A stretch of DNA of 43,786 bases. Origin: a virus. The DNA is taken from positions 1 to 43,786 of IMG/VR virus record IMGVR_UViG_3300010885_005644, one strand, 5' to 3'. The first letter of the stretch is position 1. Each line of letters begins with the position of its first letter. This document shows, one piece after another, positions 6,553-14,525 of the stretch. The translations under genes were made by a program, and so were the position numbers. The notes below the pieces were generated by a model. It was not told the DNA's origin, did no database searches, and saw only the letters and a program-made list of their open reading frames with translations.

Positions 6553-7896
6553 TCAACGTCTTTGGCGAGGAGGCTGAATTGCTTTAGGAGCTGCCTTAGG
6601 TTGTTGTGCTATTTCTGGTTCTTCAATTTCTGGTTCTGCAACCGGTTGTTGAACTTGCGGTGCTGGTGCAGGTGTTTTAGCACGTGGGTTAAGTGCTGGG
6701 ATTAATTTGGTTAGTTTTGCAACAATCTTATCAACAGGCACATTATCCATTACATACTGCATAGTCAATTCAATCATTTTATTGATCACACTTGGATCGC
6801 GCACACCTCGGGCTGCGGCCAATTTTTTAGCAAATACAGTAGATTTCTTTTCAATGTCTTTTTTGTTTTTAAGCCCAGTTAAACTAGCTGTATCAGGAAC
6901 AAAGCGTCCTGCACGTAAATCTCCTGCGCCGGGTGACAAGGTTACCTGTGGCATCATTTCGCTTTCAGGAGCATAAATGTACGTGGTTGCAACACCGATG
7001 CTACCTTGCATGTCTGCATACTCCACAAAGTACTGCGCTTGCTCTGTAGGTATATCCATTAGCAACATACCAACGAATCCTGAATATTTTTTGTAATTAT
7101 TATACCCAGTTTCAAGATATGTATTAACGATCATATCTGCATCGCCGTTGATTAATGCTTTTTGATATGCCTTATTATTTGTAAACTTAAATGTAGCGTT
7201 GGCAATTTTTTCAGCAACTTCTTTTAACATTGTTGGGTCAATTGCCGGACGAATAGTATCTGTCCAATATTTGGTATTAATACGATCCGGAATAGTTACT
7301 GCACTAGCTTTGGGAATTGCTTTAGAAATTGCAGTAACAATAGCACCTAGATCTAATTTAGCTTTACGAGCATTAATCCAACGTCCGCCTTTACTTGCTC
7401 GAGTTTTAACTTCAATTGGTTTTGTTTTGACTAGAATGTCTCCGCCACCTTGACTGCGTCCGGACCATTCAATTTCTGGACTTAATACTGCAAGGGCAAC
7501 TTCGCCTGGGCCAACACCCTGACTTACCAGGTCAATACTAAGACGCTTAAACAACTCTTGGGTAAATCCCGGACCAACAAGTTCTTCAAATGAGTGTAAT
7601 TTACCATCAAGTAGTGCCGAAGTATTAATTACTTTACCTTTGGCGTATTTGTCTAAGAACAGATTCTTTTCTTCAATAGGCGCTTCTATAGCTAAAATTG
7701 TAGTTACAATTTTTTTGATAAATCTTTGTGCGTCAGCATCCTGTCCAACAACACGTTTGATACGGTCGTCGATATCGCCTGCTTTAAGTACATTAAGTAC
7801 TCGTTGCAAAGTAGTTAAATCATCAGTGGCTTTAACTACCCCGATAATTTCTTTCTTTAATTGTGGATCTTCAAATATGTTAAGTAAGTTTCGCAT
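6553..7896 (-). CDS. PD-(D/E)XK nuclease-like protein with Pro/Ala/Gln tail
   Basis: 447 residues, not recognised as a named family. The middle has G-G-G-D-I-L-V-K (D153) then I-E-V-K-T-R (E162, K164). This is the D...ExK pattern of PD-(D/E)XK nucleases, and a possible first acidic residue lies about 20 residues earlier (E132 or E141). The N-terminal 110 residues are helical. The last 50 are a Pro/Ala/Gln/Glu low-complexity tail ending P-P-R-Q-R-R, possibly for DNA contact or virion packing. It is the last gene of the recombination operon direction. An ATAAATA motif seven bases before the ATG suggests its own late start. It could be a DNA-processing or internal head protein. Confidence 0.6.
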   Translation of the reverse strand: MRNLLNIFEDPQLKKEIIGVVKATDDLTTLQRVLNVLKAGDIDDRIKRVVGQDADAQRFIKKIVTTILAIEAPIEEKNLFLDKYAKGKVINTSALLDGKLHSFEELVGPGFTQELFKRLSIDLVSQGVGPGEVALAVLSPEIEWSGRSQGGGDILVKTKPIEVKTRASKGGRWINARKAKLDLGAIVTAISKAIPKASAVTIPDRINTKYWTDTIRPAIDPTMLKEVAEKIANATFKFTNNKAYQKALINGDADMIVNTYLETGYNNYKKYSGFVGMLLMDIPTEQAQYFVEYADMQGSIGVATTYIYAPESEMMPQVTLSPGAGDLRAGRFVPDTASLTGLKNKKDIEKKSTVFAKKLAAARGVRDPSVINKMIELTMQYVMDNVPVDKIVAKLTKLIPALNPRAKTPAPAPQVQQPVAEPEIEEPEIAQQPKAAPKAIQPPRQRR

Positions 7897-7903
7897 AGTT
7901 AAG

Positions 7904-7910
7904 TATTTAT
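7904..7910 (-). promoter_or_regulatory. Late-promoter-like motif, near-leaderless
   Basis: ATAAATA on the minus strand, separated from the ATG at 7896 by seven bases (CTTAACT). No Shine-Dalgarno between them. Confidence 0.45.
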
Positions 7911-7920
7911 CGTAGTTGTA

Positions 7921-8682
7921 TTAATTGGTTATTTGATAGAAATTCTTGTCTAACCACATAACTACTACATCATCTAATCTAACGTATCCGTACTTGTTGA
8001 TACTGTTAAGTAAACTGTCGTTTATCAGTCGTTTTTCGGCCAATTCGTGCCAAGTTACTTCCCTATCACCCATCGGATCATTTACCGTGGCATACACAGC
8101 CGCATACAACCAAGGACTATTGGGATCTCGATAAAAGTAAGCATCTCTACAGTCAAACCCCGAGACAGCCAACATATAGATTAAGTTTAGTAAATTGTAA
8201 CTGTAGTATTGATGGTTGTGCTGACTTACCACAAGTTTACCGTATTGCTTATCCCAGTATGTAGTTTGCGGAATACTCAGTACCAACATTCCATTTAGAT
8301 TTAGGGTCTGTTTCCATGTGGCTAAACATTTGTACGGATTTCGACTGTATTGAAAAACATCATGTGCCCACATTAAATCAACTTGTCTGGGGATTATACG
8401 ATTTTCAAAGTTACCTTGTATAGGGATAACGTTTTTAGCTTTAAGAACATCAGATTCAATTTGATCTGTATTTTGATCCACTGCATACACAATATAGTTA
8501 CGCGGCTCTGGTGGCTCATCTCTAGTGGTTAACTCTGCCCACCATTTAGAATCTAGGCCGGCACCACAACCCATGTCAGCAACAACTGTTAAACTGTCTA
8601 GAAAACTATCATACTCAACCAACTTGGTTAATACTTCTAAACTGTGTTGGTGACTGTCATGCGAATTTTTAAAGAGTGCCAT
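7921..8682 (-). CDS. Class I SAM-dependent methyltransferase
   Basis: 253 residues. Motif I is A-D-M-G-C-G-A-G near residues 36-43, followed by an acidic strand end (Y-A-V-D-Q). H-D-V-F-Q-Y-S-R-N-P-Y-K-C is motif IV-like, and N-G-M-L-V-L-S-I-P marks the post-core strand. The overall pattern fits small-molecule or sugar methyltransferases more than DNA methyltransferases, since no N/D-P-P-Y/F is seen. The start overlaps the end of the glycosyltransferase-like gene by 14 bases, so the two are coupled. Substrate unknown. Confidence 0.8.
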   Translation of the reverse strand: MALFKNSHDSHQHSLEVLTKLVEYDSFLDSLTVVADMGCGAGLDSKWWAELTTRDEPPEPRNYIVYAVDQNTDQIESDVLKAKNVIPIQGNFENRIIPRQVDLMWAHDVFQYSRNPYKCLATWKQTLNLNGMLVLSIPQTTYWDKQYGKLVVSQHNHQYYSYNLLNLIYMLAVSGFDCRDAYFYRDPNSPWLYAAVYATVNDPMGDREVTWHELAEKRLINDSLLNSINKYGYVRLDDVVVMWLDKNFYQITN

Positions 8683-9622
8683 TGTGGATTCGTTTATGTG
8701 TGTCTAGTACGTACTTGGCTAAATGTACCGTGAGGTTATTGTTAATAAAATGCTCGAATACTTTATTTAACATATCTCGATAATAATCAAGTCCAACACC
8801 ATGTGTAAACCATTCGTATCCTCTACGTCCAATTATCTCTGTAATAGTTTGCAATTCTTTCTTAGGCAATGTTGGGCAAGTTAACACCGGACATTGATGT
8901 ATATCTGTAAACCACGGCAAACACTTATTGGCTATAATTTCGTAATGGCGTAAACAATCCCATCCACCTTTTTTCCAAGTTGGTCCAAAGAAGCTATTAG
9001 CATAATCATCATAATACTCGCGCTCAACTGTAAAAGTGTATTTCTGATTATTTTGGCCGCCTTCAATGGGCACAGCACCTGCAATAATTTTATCTTTTTG
9101 CACATCAGGGCGGCTGATTACCTTTTGTCTCGGGAAAGCATAAGGAATAGGCTGTAATCTAGGATCAAAGAATGTTAGTTCACGTTTAAAGTAAGTGCCC
9201 CGCCCAATTAAATGACGAGTATCTCTATAATGCGTAAATTCATCTTGGTCTTTGCCACAAATGATAATAATTTTATCTGCAGGGTAGTGTTCTAATATTA
9301 GGTCTTCGTAAGGACTGCCAAAGTCGCTACGTGCTAGAATACATAAATCAAAGTAATGACCTTTGATCTTGCCTTCTATATCTGTGCGATCAATATGGCT
9401 ATCATCGCCGATTAATCTGTACATGGTAAATCCGCGGCCATGTAGCTCAGTATGAGATTTAAACTTACCTGTACCCGGACTGCCATCTTTGTACATGTAC
9501 CACAAACGTGGTTCATCGGTTACTTCAATATCGCCCAATTCACATAACCCATCAAATACAGCATCTGACAAGTATTCGTTGGCGAAGGTTTCGTGCCTGG
9601 TAAGTAAAATTTTTAAGGTCAT
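8669..9622 (-). CDS. Putative glycosyltransferase-like protein
   Basis: 317 residues. It starts with a Rossmann-like strand (L-K-I-L-L-T-R-H). The best clue is K-K-G-G-W-D-C-L-R-H-Y-E-I-I-A-N-K-C-L-P-W-F-T-D, similar to the donor-binding stretch of GT-B or exostosin-like glycosyltransferases (R-H-Y-E-I...P-x-F). An F-D-L-C-I-L-A-R strand lies near residue 90. No membrane segment. Placed between uvsY and a methyltransferase gene with overlaps on both sides, it may modify a surface glycan or virion component. Family assignment is tentative. Confidence 0.45.
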   Translation of the reverse strand: MTLKILLTRHETFANEYLSDAVFDGLCELGDIEVTDEPRLWYMYKDGSPGTGKFKSHTELHGRGFTMYRLIGDDSHIDRTDIEGKIKGHYFDLCILARSDFGSPYEDLILEHYPADKIIIICGKDQDEFTHYRDTRHLIGRGTYFKRELTFFDPRLQPIPYAFPRQKVISRPDVQKDKIIAGAVPIEGGQNNQKYTFTVEREYYDDYANSFFGPTWKKGGWDCLRHYEIIANKCLPWFTDIHQCPVLTCPTLPKKELQTITEIIGRRGYEWFTHGVGLDYYRDMLNKVFEHFINNNLTVHLAKYVLDTHKRIHNGTL

Positions 9623-10071
9623 ACAACAATATCTTCCATTCCGGCTGTACGTAATCTAACCACATGTCCTAGCATAAAGTTCTTTGACTCAATGCCTTTC
9701 ATAACACCTAGCCATTTGTTACGTAACAAGGCTACTTCGTTAATGATAGTTTCCATATCAATAACTTCATCTTCTGCTTCTGCATACTTTTCAGCATCTC
9801 GACTTGTGAGTGCTCTAGCGTATGCTTCTAAATATTTTTTGTAGTGTTTTTGTCTAATCCTACGCAACTGTATGTTAAGATGTTCTAGTACCGCTTCAAT
9901 TTCTTGTAGTTGGTTAAATCTGTGTTCTGTTTCACCGGGCAAATTACTCAGTTCTTTTTCAACTTTGCCATGAATTTTAATATGGCCTTTGGCCGCCGCA
10001 AGTTCCCGTTCATAGTAGTCTATGAAGTCGGGAATTTCTCCTAGATTTGCAACTACTTTATTATACCACAT
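9619..10071 (-). CDS. uvsY: UvsY-like recombination mediator
   Basis: 150 residues, close to the 137 of T4 UvsY, almost entirely helical and charged. The C-terminal part (a long helix, then G-I-E-S-K-N-F-M-L-G-H-V-V-R-L-R) matches the pattern of T4 UvsY, where A-I-K-S-R-G-F-A precedes a short helical tail. UvsY loads UvsX recombinase on gp32-coated single-stranded DNA. The position in the same operon as uvsX and gp32 supports the call. Both ends are coupled: one base overlaps the upstream radical SAM gene and four overlap the downstream gene. Confidence 0.7.
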   Translation of the reverse strand: MWYNKVVANLGEIPDFIDYYERELAAAKGHIKIHGKVEKELSNLPGETEHRFNQLQEIEAVLEHLNIQLRRIRQKHYKKYLEAYARALTSRDAEKYAEAEDEVIDMETIINEVALLRNKWLGVMKGIESKNFMLGHVVRLRTAGMEDIVV

Positions 10072-11330
10072 TATTCGATTCCATTCTCTGTAAAGTACCG
10101 ATTAATATCAGGAAATAACTCTCGCCAATTAGTGTGCCGTCTTAGATCAAATTGATCTAGAGTTTGCTTTAACTTGCCTAACCGACCCAAGTCTTGTTTA
10201 CTTGATCCTACTAATTTTACTATACTTTCCAATCGTTGTCTAGCAGTATTGTCCCAGTCTTGAGTGATTGGGTAATTGGCCAGTAGTTCAGTTAACTGTG
10301 CTTGAAAGAATTCTGGGCCAAATATCTCAGGCCGGTACATTAACTCGTTTGGTCCATCCACTGCGTGATATGCTTGTGTAATGTTTGGGTTAGTCTGTTT
10401 CCATTCGCCAATCTTACGCTGAAACTCCAAGGTAGTGCCAATGCTTAAATTGGATACTACTTGATGCACATTAATATACAACCACTTGTGACTGATTAAA
10501 TATTCAAAATTTTCTTGCCACCTTGTTAAACTCAATCCATTGCGTATAAACTCTGCCTGTGGTCCCCAGCAGTCCAGGCTACAGCTGATGTCTACTCTAC
10601 GTATACGCTTTTCTGATATCAGCTGTTTGGCTATGTCAACAAATTTAGTAACTGTTGCAGGATTGGCATTTAGATTAGTGTTGATATGAAACTCTAACTC
10701 TGTGTGTTTACGCTTACTCATGAAGTCCAGGACATTCCAAAACTCTTTTTGTAGTAAGGGTTCGCCACCCAATATATGTAGTCGTAAAATACCTGTATAG
10801 TTCTTATCTAGCCAATCCAAGTAGCGTTCAAGATACTGTTCTTGATTACTAACCGGAATAATTGGCGGCAATCCTACAGGATATGGACCGTATTTTTTTA
10901 GTTCTTCGTTAATTCTACTGCTGTATATGGGCAAGCAATATACACAAGCCAAATCGCAAGTATTATTAAGATACAATTCAGCAATGCGAGGAGTTGCTAT
11001 TGTTGATGCATTAAAATCTACAGGAGTTAATCCAGGTATGGCATTATGAAATGTGCGGTCGCTCACACCCCCTGCCTGTTCCATATCTTTACAGTACTCA
11101 CAGCCACGTCCTGCCTTGGGCCATTCGCCTGCCAACATGCGAGCACGATCGTCTTGCACTTCTGGGGTATTATTAAATGTGTCGAACTGGTCTATGCTGA
11201 CATAAACGGGTTTAACTCTATGACAACTAGAACTTTCGCCTGTGTACAAACGGAACGTGTTCCAGGACCATTTAAATACACAAGCGGCATCGTTTTTGAT
11301 TGGGAAGACTTTACCAGTCGCCGTCATCAT
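10071..11330 (-). CDS. Radical SAM enzyme with N-terminal twitch-like domain (2 of 4)
   Basis: The core signature C-D-L-A-C-V-Y-C lies about 130 residues from the N-terminus, followed by H-I-L-G-G-E-P-L-L-Q. Upstream are isolated cysteines and a C-E-Y-C-K-D-M-E motif, the CxxCxxxE element shared by all four radical SAM proteins here. The frame is open to 11375. The paired ATG ATG at 11330/11327 is preferred because it limits overlap with the upstream acidic-protein gene to about 20 bases and puts the first cysteine near residue 16, as in the paralogs. It lies between uvsX (plus the acidic protein) and uvsY. Substrate unknown. Confidence 0.85.
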   Translation of the reverse strand: MMTATGKVFPIKNDAACVFKWSWNTFRLYTGESSSCHRVKPVYVSIDQFDTFNNTPEVQDDRARMLAGEWPKAGRGCEYCKDMEQAGGVSDRTFHNAIPGLTPVDFNASTIATPRIAELYLNNTCDLACVYCLPIYSSRINEELKKYGPYPVGLPPIIPVSNQEQYLERYLDWLDKNYTGILRLHILGGEPLLQKEFWNVLDFMSKRKHTELEFHINTNLNANPATVTKFVDIAKQLISEKRIRRVDISCSLDCWGPQAEFIRNGLSLTRWQENFEYLISHKWLYINVHQVVSNLSIGTTLEFQRKIGEWKQTNPNITQAYHAVDGPNELMYRPEIFGPEFFQAQLTELLANYPITQDWDNTARQRLESIVKLVGSSKQDLGRLGKLKQTLDQFDLRRHTNWRELFPDINRYFTENGIE

Positions 11331-11541
11331 CTTCGAGTTCGTCTTCATCCTCTTCGACATATTCTCTAAGAGCACGTTTTAGAGTTGGGTCAGTGGAACC
11401 AAATTCTTTAAGTTCTTTGTCGCCCAGCATGTCAACCATAACACTCATTAAGTTGTCAGCGCATTCCTGGCGATCTTTGCTGGGAACGTACTGTTTCATA
11501 ATAATATACAGTTCGCTTAACACTTCAACTTCAATACTCAT
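11311..11541 (-). CDS. Small acidic-tailed protein, 76 residues
   Basis: Not recognised. The helical N-terminal half contains one Cys. The last 16 residues are almost all Asp/Glu and end in G-D-W, like the acidic protein-interaction tails of single-strand-binding partners. The start overlaps the uvsX stop (ATGA) and the end overlaps the radical SAM gene, so it is coupled to both. It may be a recombination accessory factor. A radical SAM substrate peptide is a weaker alternative. Confidence 0.7.
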   Translation of the reverse strand: MSIEVEVLSELYIIMKQYVPSKDRQECADNLMSVMVDMLGDKELKEFGSTDPTLKRALREYVEEDEDELEDDDGDW

Positions 11542-12632
11542 TCTACTGTTTCCTCTGCTGTAATTTCACTAATTTCCTCATCGGCTACTACAACTAGTTT
11601 TTGATGTGGATTGGCTACATAGTCTGCCATGGTTCGGTCAAGACATTTGTCTTCATTTCGTTCCCATGCTTTTCGAAACTTCTTGATAATAGTGCCATCT
11701 ATTAGTGTATAAACTAAACTATTACCTTCCTTCTTAAGCAAGTCTTTGCCTTCAAACATGTCTACTAAGCCCGAGTACGGGTTCATGCCTGTTTCATAAG
11801 GAATTTTAACTTGCACAGATTCAAACGGCTTAGCGTATCGTGTTTTCATAATCTTACATGCCGCACGAATACCATTGACTTCGCTTACCTTGTTGCCATC
11901 TTCATCTTCTTTAAGTTTCAATTTACGCATAGCAACAACAATAGAGCTAGCATAGATAAAGCCTTGTCCGCCGGAGATCTTGTCGTCTGGATCAAACATG
12001 TCCTGACTTGCGTATGTGTGTGCTGTACATACCAAGCCTAGATTTAAATTACCAAACATGTTTACGCAATTACGTACCAAGGCTGCTAGTGCTTTGGGCT
12101 TACGACCCATGTCACCTTTCAAGTCACCTGCGTCAAATTGATTAACGTCAGTTGGAGTAAGTAACATTCCCAACGAGTCTATGACAAACATGACCTTAGG
12201 ACGATCTGTTTCTGGAATTTCTCTGTAATTCTTAACAAAATCGCTAATAAGTTTAGCAACATCATCAATCATAGCAAGATTAAGTTTAAGCAATTTATCT
12301 TCGCTAGTGTCTACGTCTAATGCTTTAAGCCAGGCCTCATCAAGTGCGTTTTCTGTATCAATAAGAATAACGTAAATTCCTTGTTCCTGTGCATTCTTAA
12401 CTAAATTGCCCGAGCAAATAAAACTTTTGCCTGCGCCAGACTCTCCAGCAAACACAGTAACTTTACCTAACGGAACACCTTTGTGGAAGTCTCCGCTAAT
12501 AAGATAATTAAGTGCGTAGTTGTTTGTACTGATCCAGTCGGTTGGATCAGTAAATCCTACACTAATGCCATCAATACTCTTGGTAATGCTTTTACGAAAT
12601 TTTGATACGTCAAATGGTTTGTTAATTGCCAT
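11538..12632 (-). CDS. uvsX: UvsX RecA-like recombinase
   Basis: 364 residues (T4 UvsX has 391). The Walker A motif G-E-S-G-A-G-K-S is at 63-70. A Walker B strand (V-M-F-V-I-D-S-L-G-M) and a T-A-H-T segment with G-G-Q-G downstream complete the RecA/UvsX core. The C-terminus is acidic. It forms filaments on single-stranded DNA for recombination-dependent replication and repair, with gp32 and UvsY encoded nearby. The ATG has AAGGGA upstream, and the gene is coupled to the downstream acidic protein. Confidence 0.95.
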   Translation of the reverse strand: MAINKPFDVSKFRKSITKSIDGISVGFTDPTDWISTNNYALNYLISGDFHKGVPLGKVTVFAGESGAGKSFICSGNLVKNAQEQGIYVILIDTENALDEAWLKALDVDTSEDKLLKLNLAMIDDVAKLISDFVKNYREIPETDRPKVMFVIDSLGMLLTPTDVNQFDAGDLKGDMGRKPKALAALVRNCVNMFGNLNLGLVCTAHTYASQDMFDPDDKISGGQGFIYASSIVVAMRKLKLKEDEDGNKVSEVNGIRAACKIMKTRYAKPFESVQVKIPYETGMNPYSGLVDMFEGKDLLKKEGNSLVYTLIDGTIIKKFRKAWERNEDKCLDRTMADYVANPHQKLVVVADEEISEITAEETVE

Positions 12633-12652
12633 GATAAGGTCCCTTAATAGTT

Positions 12653-12838
12653 TTATTTTGCGGCTAGTGCTTCTTTTTCTGCTGTGATTTCTTTACGACG
12701 TTCTTTAACTGCTTTACTCATTTCTTGCAATGCTTTACGAGCACGGGCCGCGCTTGCCTTAACACCCTTACCTGTAAATTTTTCATTTTCTGCAAGGTAT
12801 GTTTCAAATGCGGCTACTAGCTGTTCATGTTGTGACAT
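12653..12838 (-). CDS. Small basic helical protein, histone H1/Hc1-like
   Basis: 61 residues, Lys/Ala/Glu rich: G-K-G-V-K-A-S-A-A-R-A-R-K-A-L-Q-E-M-S-K-A-V-K-E-R-R-K. This resembles the small Hc1-like, histone-H1-like proteins reported in T4-like marine phages, which are expected to bind DNA. It has a good ribosome site (AAAGGAAATAAA before ATG). It lies between a radical SAM gene and uvsX. The family link comes from composition and layout only. Confidence 0.6.
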   Translation of the reverse strand: MSQHEQLVAAFETYLAENEKFTGKGVKASAARARKALQEMSKAVKERRKEITAEKEALAAK

Positions 12839-12849
12839 TTTATTTCCTT

Positions 12850-13998
12850 TTATATAATTGAATATAGGTCTTTAAAAATTTTACTACTGTCTAACTTTCT
12901 TCTTGTATCTAGAATTTTTAGTTCTTTGATTGTACTATTTAAATCTTTCTCAAACGGTTGATCGCAATGTGCTAACAAATTACGATATCCATCTTCTAAC
13001 AAAAATCCAGGACGTTCTTTAATCCTAGACTCTAGTATTTGCTTTATAGATTGTAACTGGCTTTCTGGTAAATGTCTAGTATCAAAGTGTCCAGGCCATT
13101 TTACTGCTGTTAATATAAATGCGTTTGGACCAAAGCCTTGATCTCGAAAATAATCAATTGTAGTAAATATGCTTCGAGCATTTAGTATAGTCCAAACCAT
13201 ATTAAATGTAATCTTGTGCGGTAGAGTTCGAATCTTTTCTAAGTTGTTTAAAAAATTGGACCATACACCGCCGTAACGCATATATTCAAATTCTTCACTC
13301 ATACTTTCTGCGCTAACAGTCCAATGTATATTTTTAAACTGGCAAAGTAAATCTAGTATTCGTGTTTCTGTTTTGCTTAGATTGGTATTTACTCTGATCA
13401 TTACATCAGGATTTTTTTCTAATAGTAATTGCAGGAACTCTTCATTCTCACGCATCAACAAAGGTTCGCCTCCGGCCATATAAACATTTTTAAGTTGATG
13501 GGCATTGCTGAATATATAATCTTTGAGTTCTTGCTTACGTTGTTCGCTAGGTTGCTCTACATGTAAGTTGAGTTCGCTGGCCCATTTGCTACTTAATATA
13601 TGGTCGCAATAAACACAGGCATGGTTACAAGTATTTGACCAACGCACATCAACTTGATGCAGGTCAAATGTGTCTGCCTTTTTATATAACTCTGAATCTA
13701 CTTTTTTGAGTTCTTTAAGGTAGTATACTCTACTGCTGACAATATCAAATGACCGTTTATCTTTTTCCAAACTATAGCAGTATCCACAAGTGGCCGGTTC
13801 CTGTTTTGCAAGTATCTGCGTCTTTGTTGCTGTATTCTGTTCACCATGGAGAATGTTTTGGATCGAATCATCTTTTAAATTACCTATTGTTTCGTAACTA
13901 CAAATGCAATTCTTTACTGCGCCAGAAGTGTCAACATAAAACCCTGTCCAGGGAATAGGACAAAAGGCCTTGTTGGTTAACATTTCTTTTGGCGTCAT
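12850..13998 (-). CDS. Radical SAM enzyme with N-terminal twitch-like domain (3 of 4)
   Basis: 382 residues. The core is C124-x3-C128-x2-C131 (C-N-H-A-C-V-Y-C), with G-G-E-P-L-L about 40 residues later. The N-terminal 80 residues read like a SPASM half placed first: F-C-P-I-P-W near residue 12, S-G-A-V-K-N-C-I-C near 25-33, G-N-L-K-D-D-S-I, then C-G-Y-C-Y-S-L-E at 71-78. This is the clearest auxiliary-cluster domain of the four. The start overlaps the SDR stop by four bases. Substrate unknown. Confidence 0.88.
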   Translation of the reverse strand: MTPKEMLTNKAFCPIPWTGFYVDTSGAVKNCICSYETIGNLKDDSIQNILHGEQNTATKTQILAKQEPATCGYCYSLEKDKRSFDIVSSRVYYLKELKKVDSELYKKADTFDLHQVDVRWSNTCNHACVYCDHILSSKWASELNLHVEQPSEQRKQELKDYIFSNAHQLKNVYMAGGEPLLMRENEEFLQLLLEKNPDVMIRVNTNLSKTETRILDLLCQFKNIHWTVSAESMSEEFEYMRYGGVWSNFLNNLEKIRTLPHKITFNMVWTILNARSIFTTIDYFRDQGFGPNAFILTAVKWPGHFDTRHLPESQLQSIKQILESRIKERPGFLLEDGYRNLLAHCDQPFEKDLNSTIKELKILDTRRKLDSSKIFKDLYSII

Positions 13999-14525
13999 AA
14001 TTTCTGTCCTAGACTAATGTCTGGAATGTCTAAATTGTTGGCGTCTGCCATGCGTAGAATAGAAACTAGTACTCGTGCCCATAGTGCTGGATCTGCGCCT
14101 TCTTGTAATTCTGGATGTGTGGCTACCATGCCGGGGCGCACTAAAGTAATCTGCGGACCAGACATTTTATAACGTAACTGTGCTACTGCATCTTCTAATG
14201 CACGTTTTTGTAAATGATATTCTTCCAATCCTGGTACTACTGTAGCAGGAAACTGTGCGAGCATTGTGCTGATAACCACAATACGTTTAGGTGTTGATAT
14301 CCAACGCTTGTGTACTTCTAATAGTAATTCTGTTTGTGCGTAGCCTACTTGAGCATTGTTAATAAACATGTCACATACTTCAATGACATCTGCTACCTTA
14401 GGAGTACTACGAATGTTAAAACCATTACCACGACTTAGACCCACAATAGTGTGTCCTTCCTCTTGGTATGCTTGAGCTAGTGCTTGCCCAATACCGGCTG
14501 TGTGTCCTGTGATTGCTATCTTCAT
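13995..14525 (-). CDS. Short-chain dehydrogenase/reductase (compact)
   Basis: 176 residues, shorter than the usual 230-260 of the family. It has T-G-H-T-A-G-I-G at 6-13 (nucleotide-binding T-G-x3-G-x-G), N-N-A at 56-58, a Ser near 86, and Y103-x3-K107, so the catalytic set is complete. R-P-G-M-V-A-T follows at the expected place. The substrate loop at the C-terminus is reduced. It is coupled by 4-base overlaps to radical SAM genes on both sides, suggesting all three act in one pathway. Cofactor NAD(P)H; substrate unknown. Confidence 0.88.
   Translation of the reverse strand: MKIAITGHTAGIGQALAQAYQEEGHTIVGLSRGNGFNIRSTPKVADVIEVCDMFINNAQVGYAQTELLLEVHKRWISTPKRIVVISTMLAQFPATVVPGLEEYHLQKRALEDAVAQLRYKMSGPQITLVRPGMVATHPELQEGADPALWARVLVSILRMADANNLDIPDISLGQKL

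Noticed and set aside
7921-8682. DNA adenine or cytosine methyltransferase
   Set aside because: No D/N-P-P-Y/F or P-C motif; the protein looks like a small-molecule class I methyltransferase.
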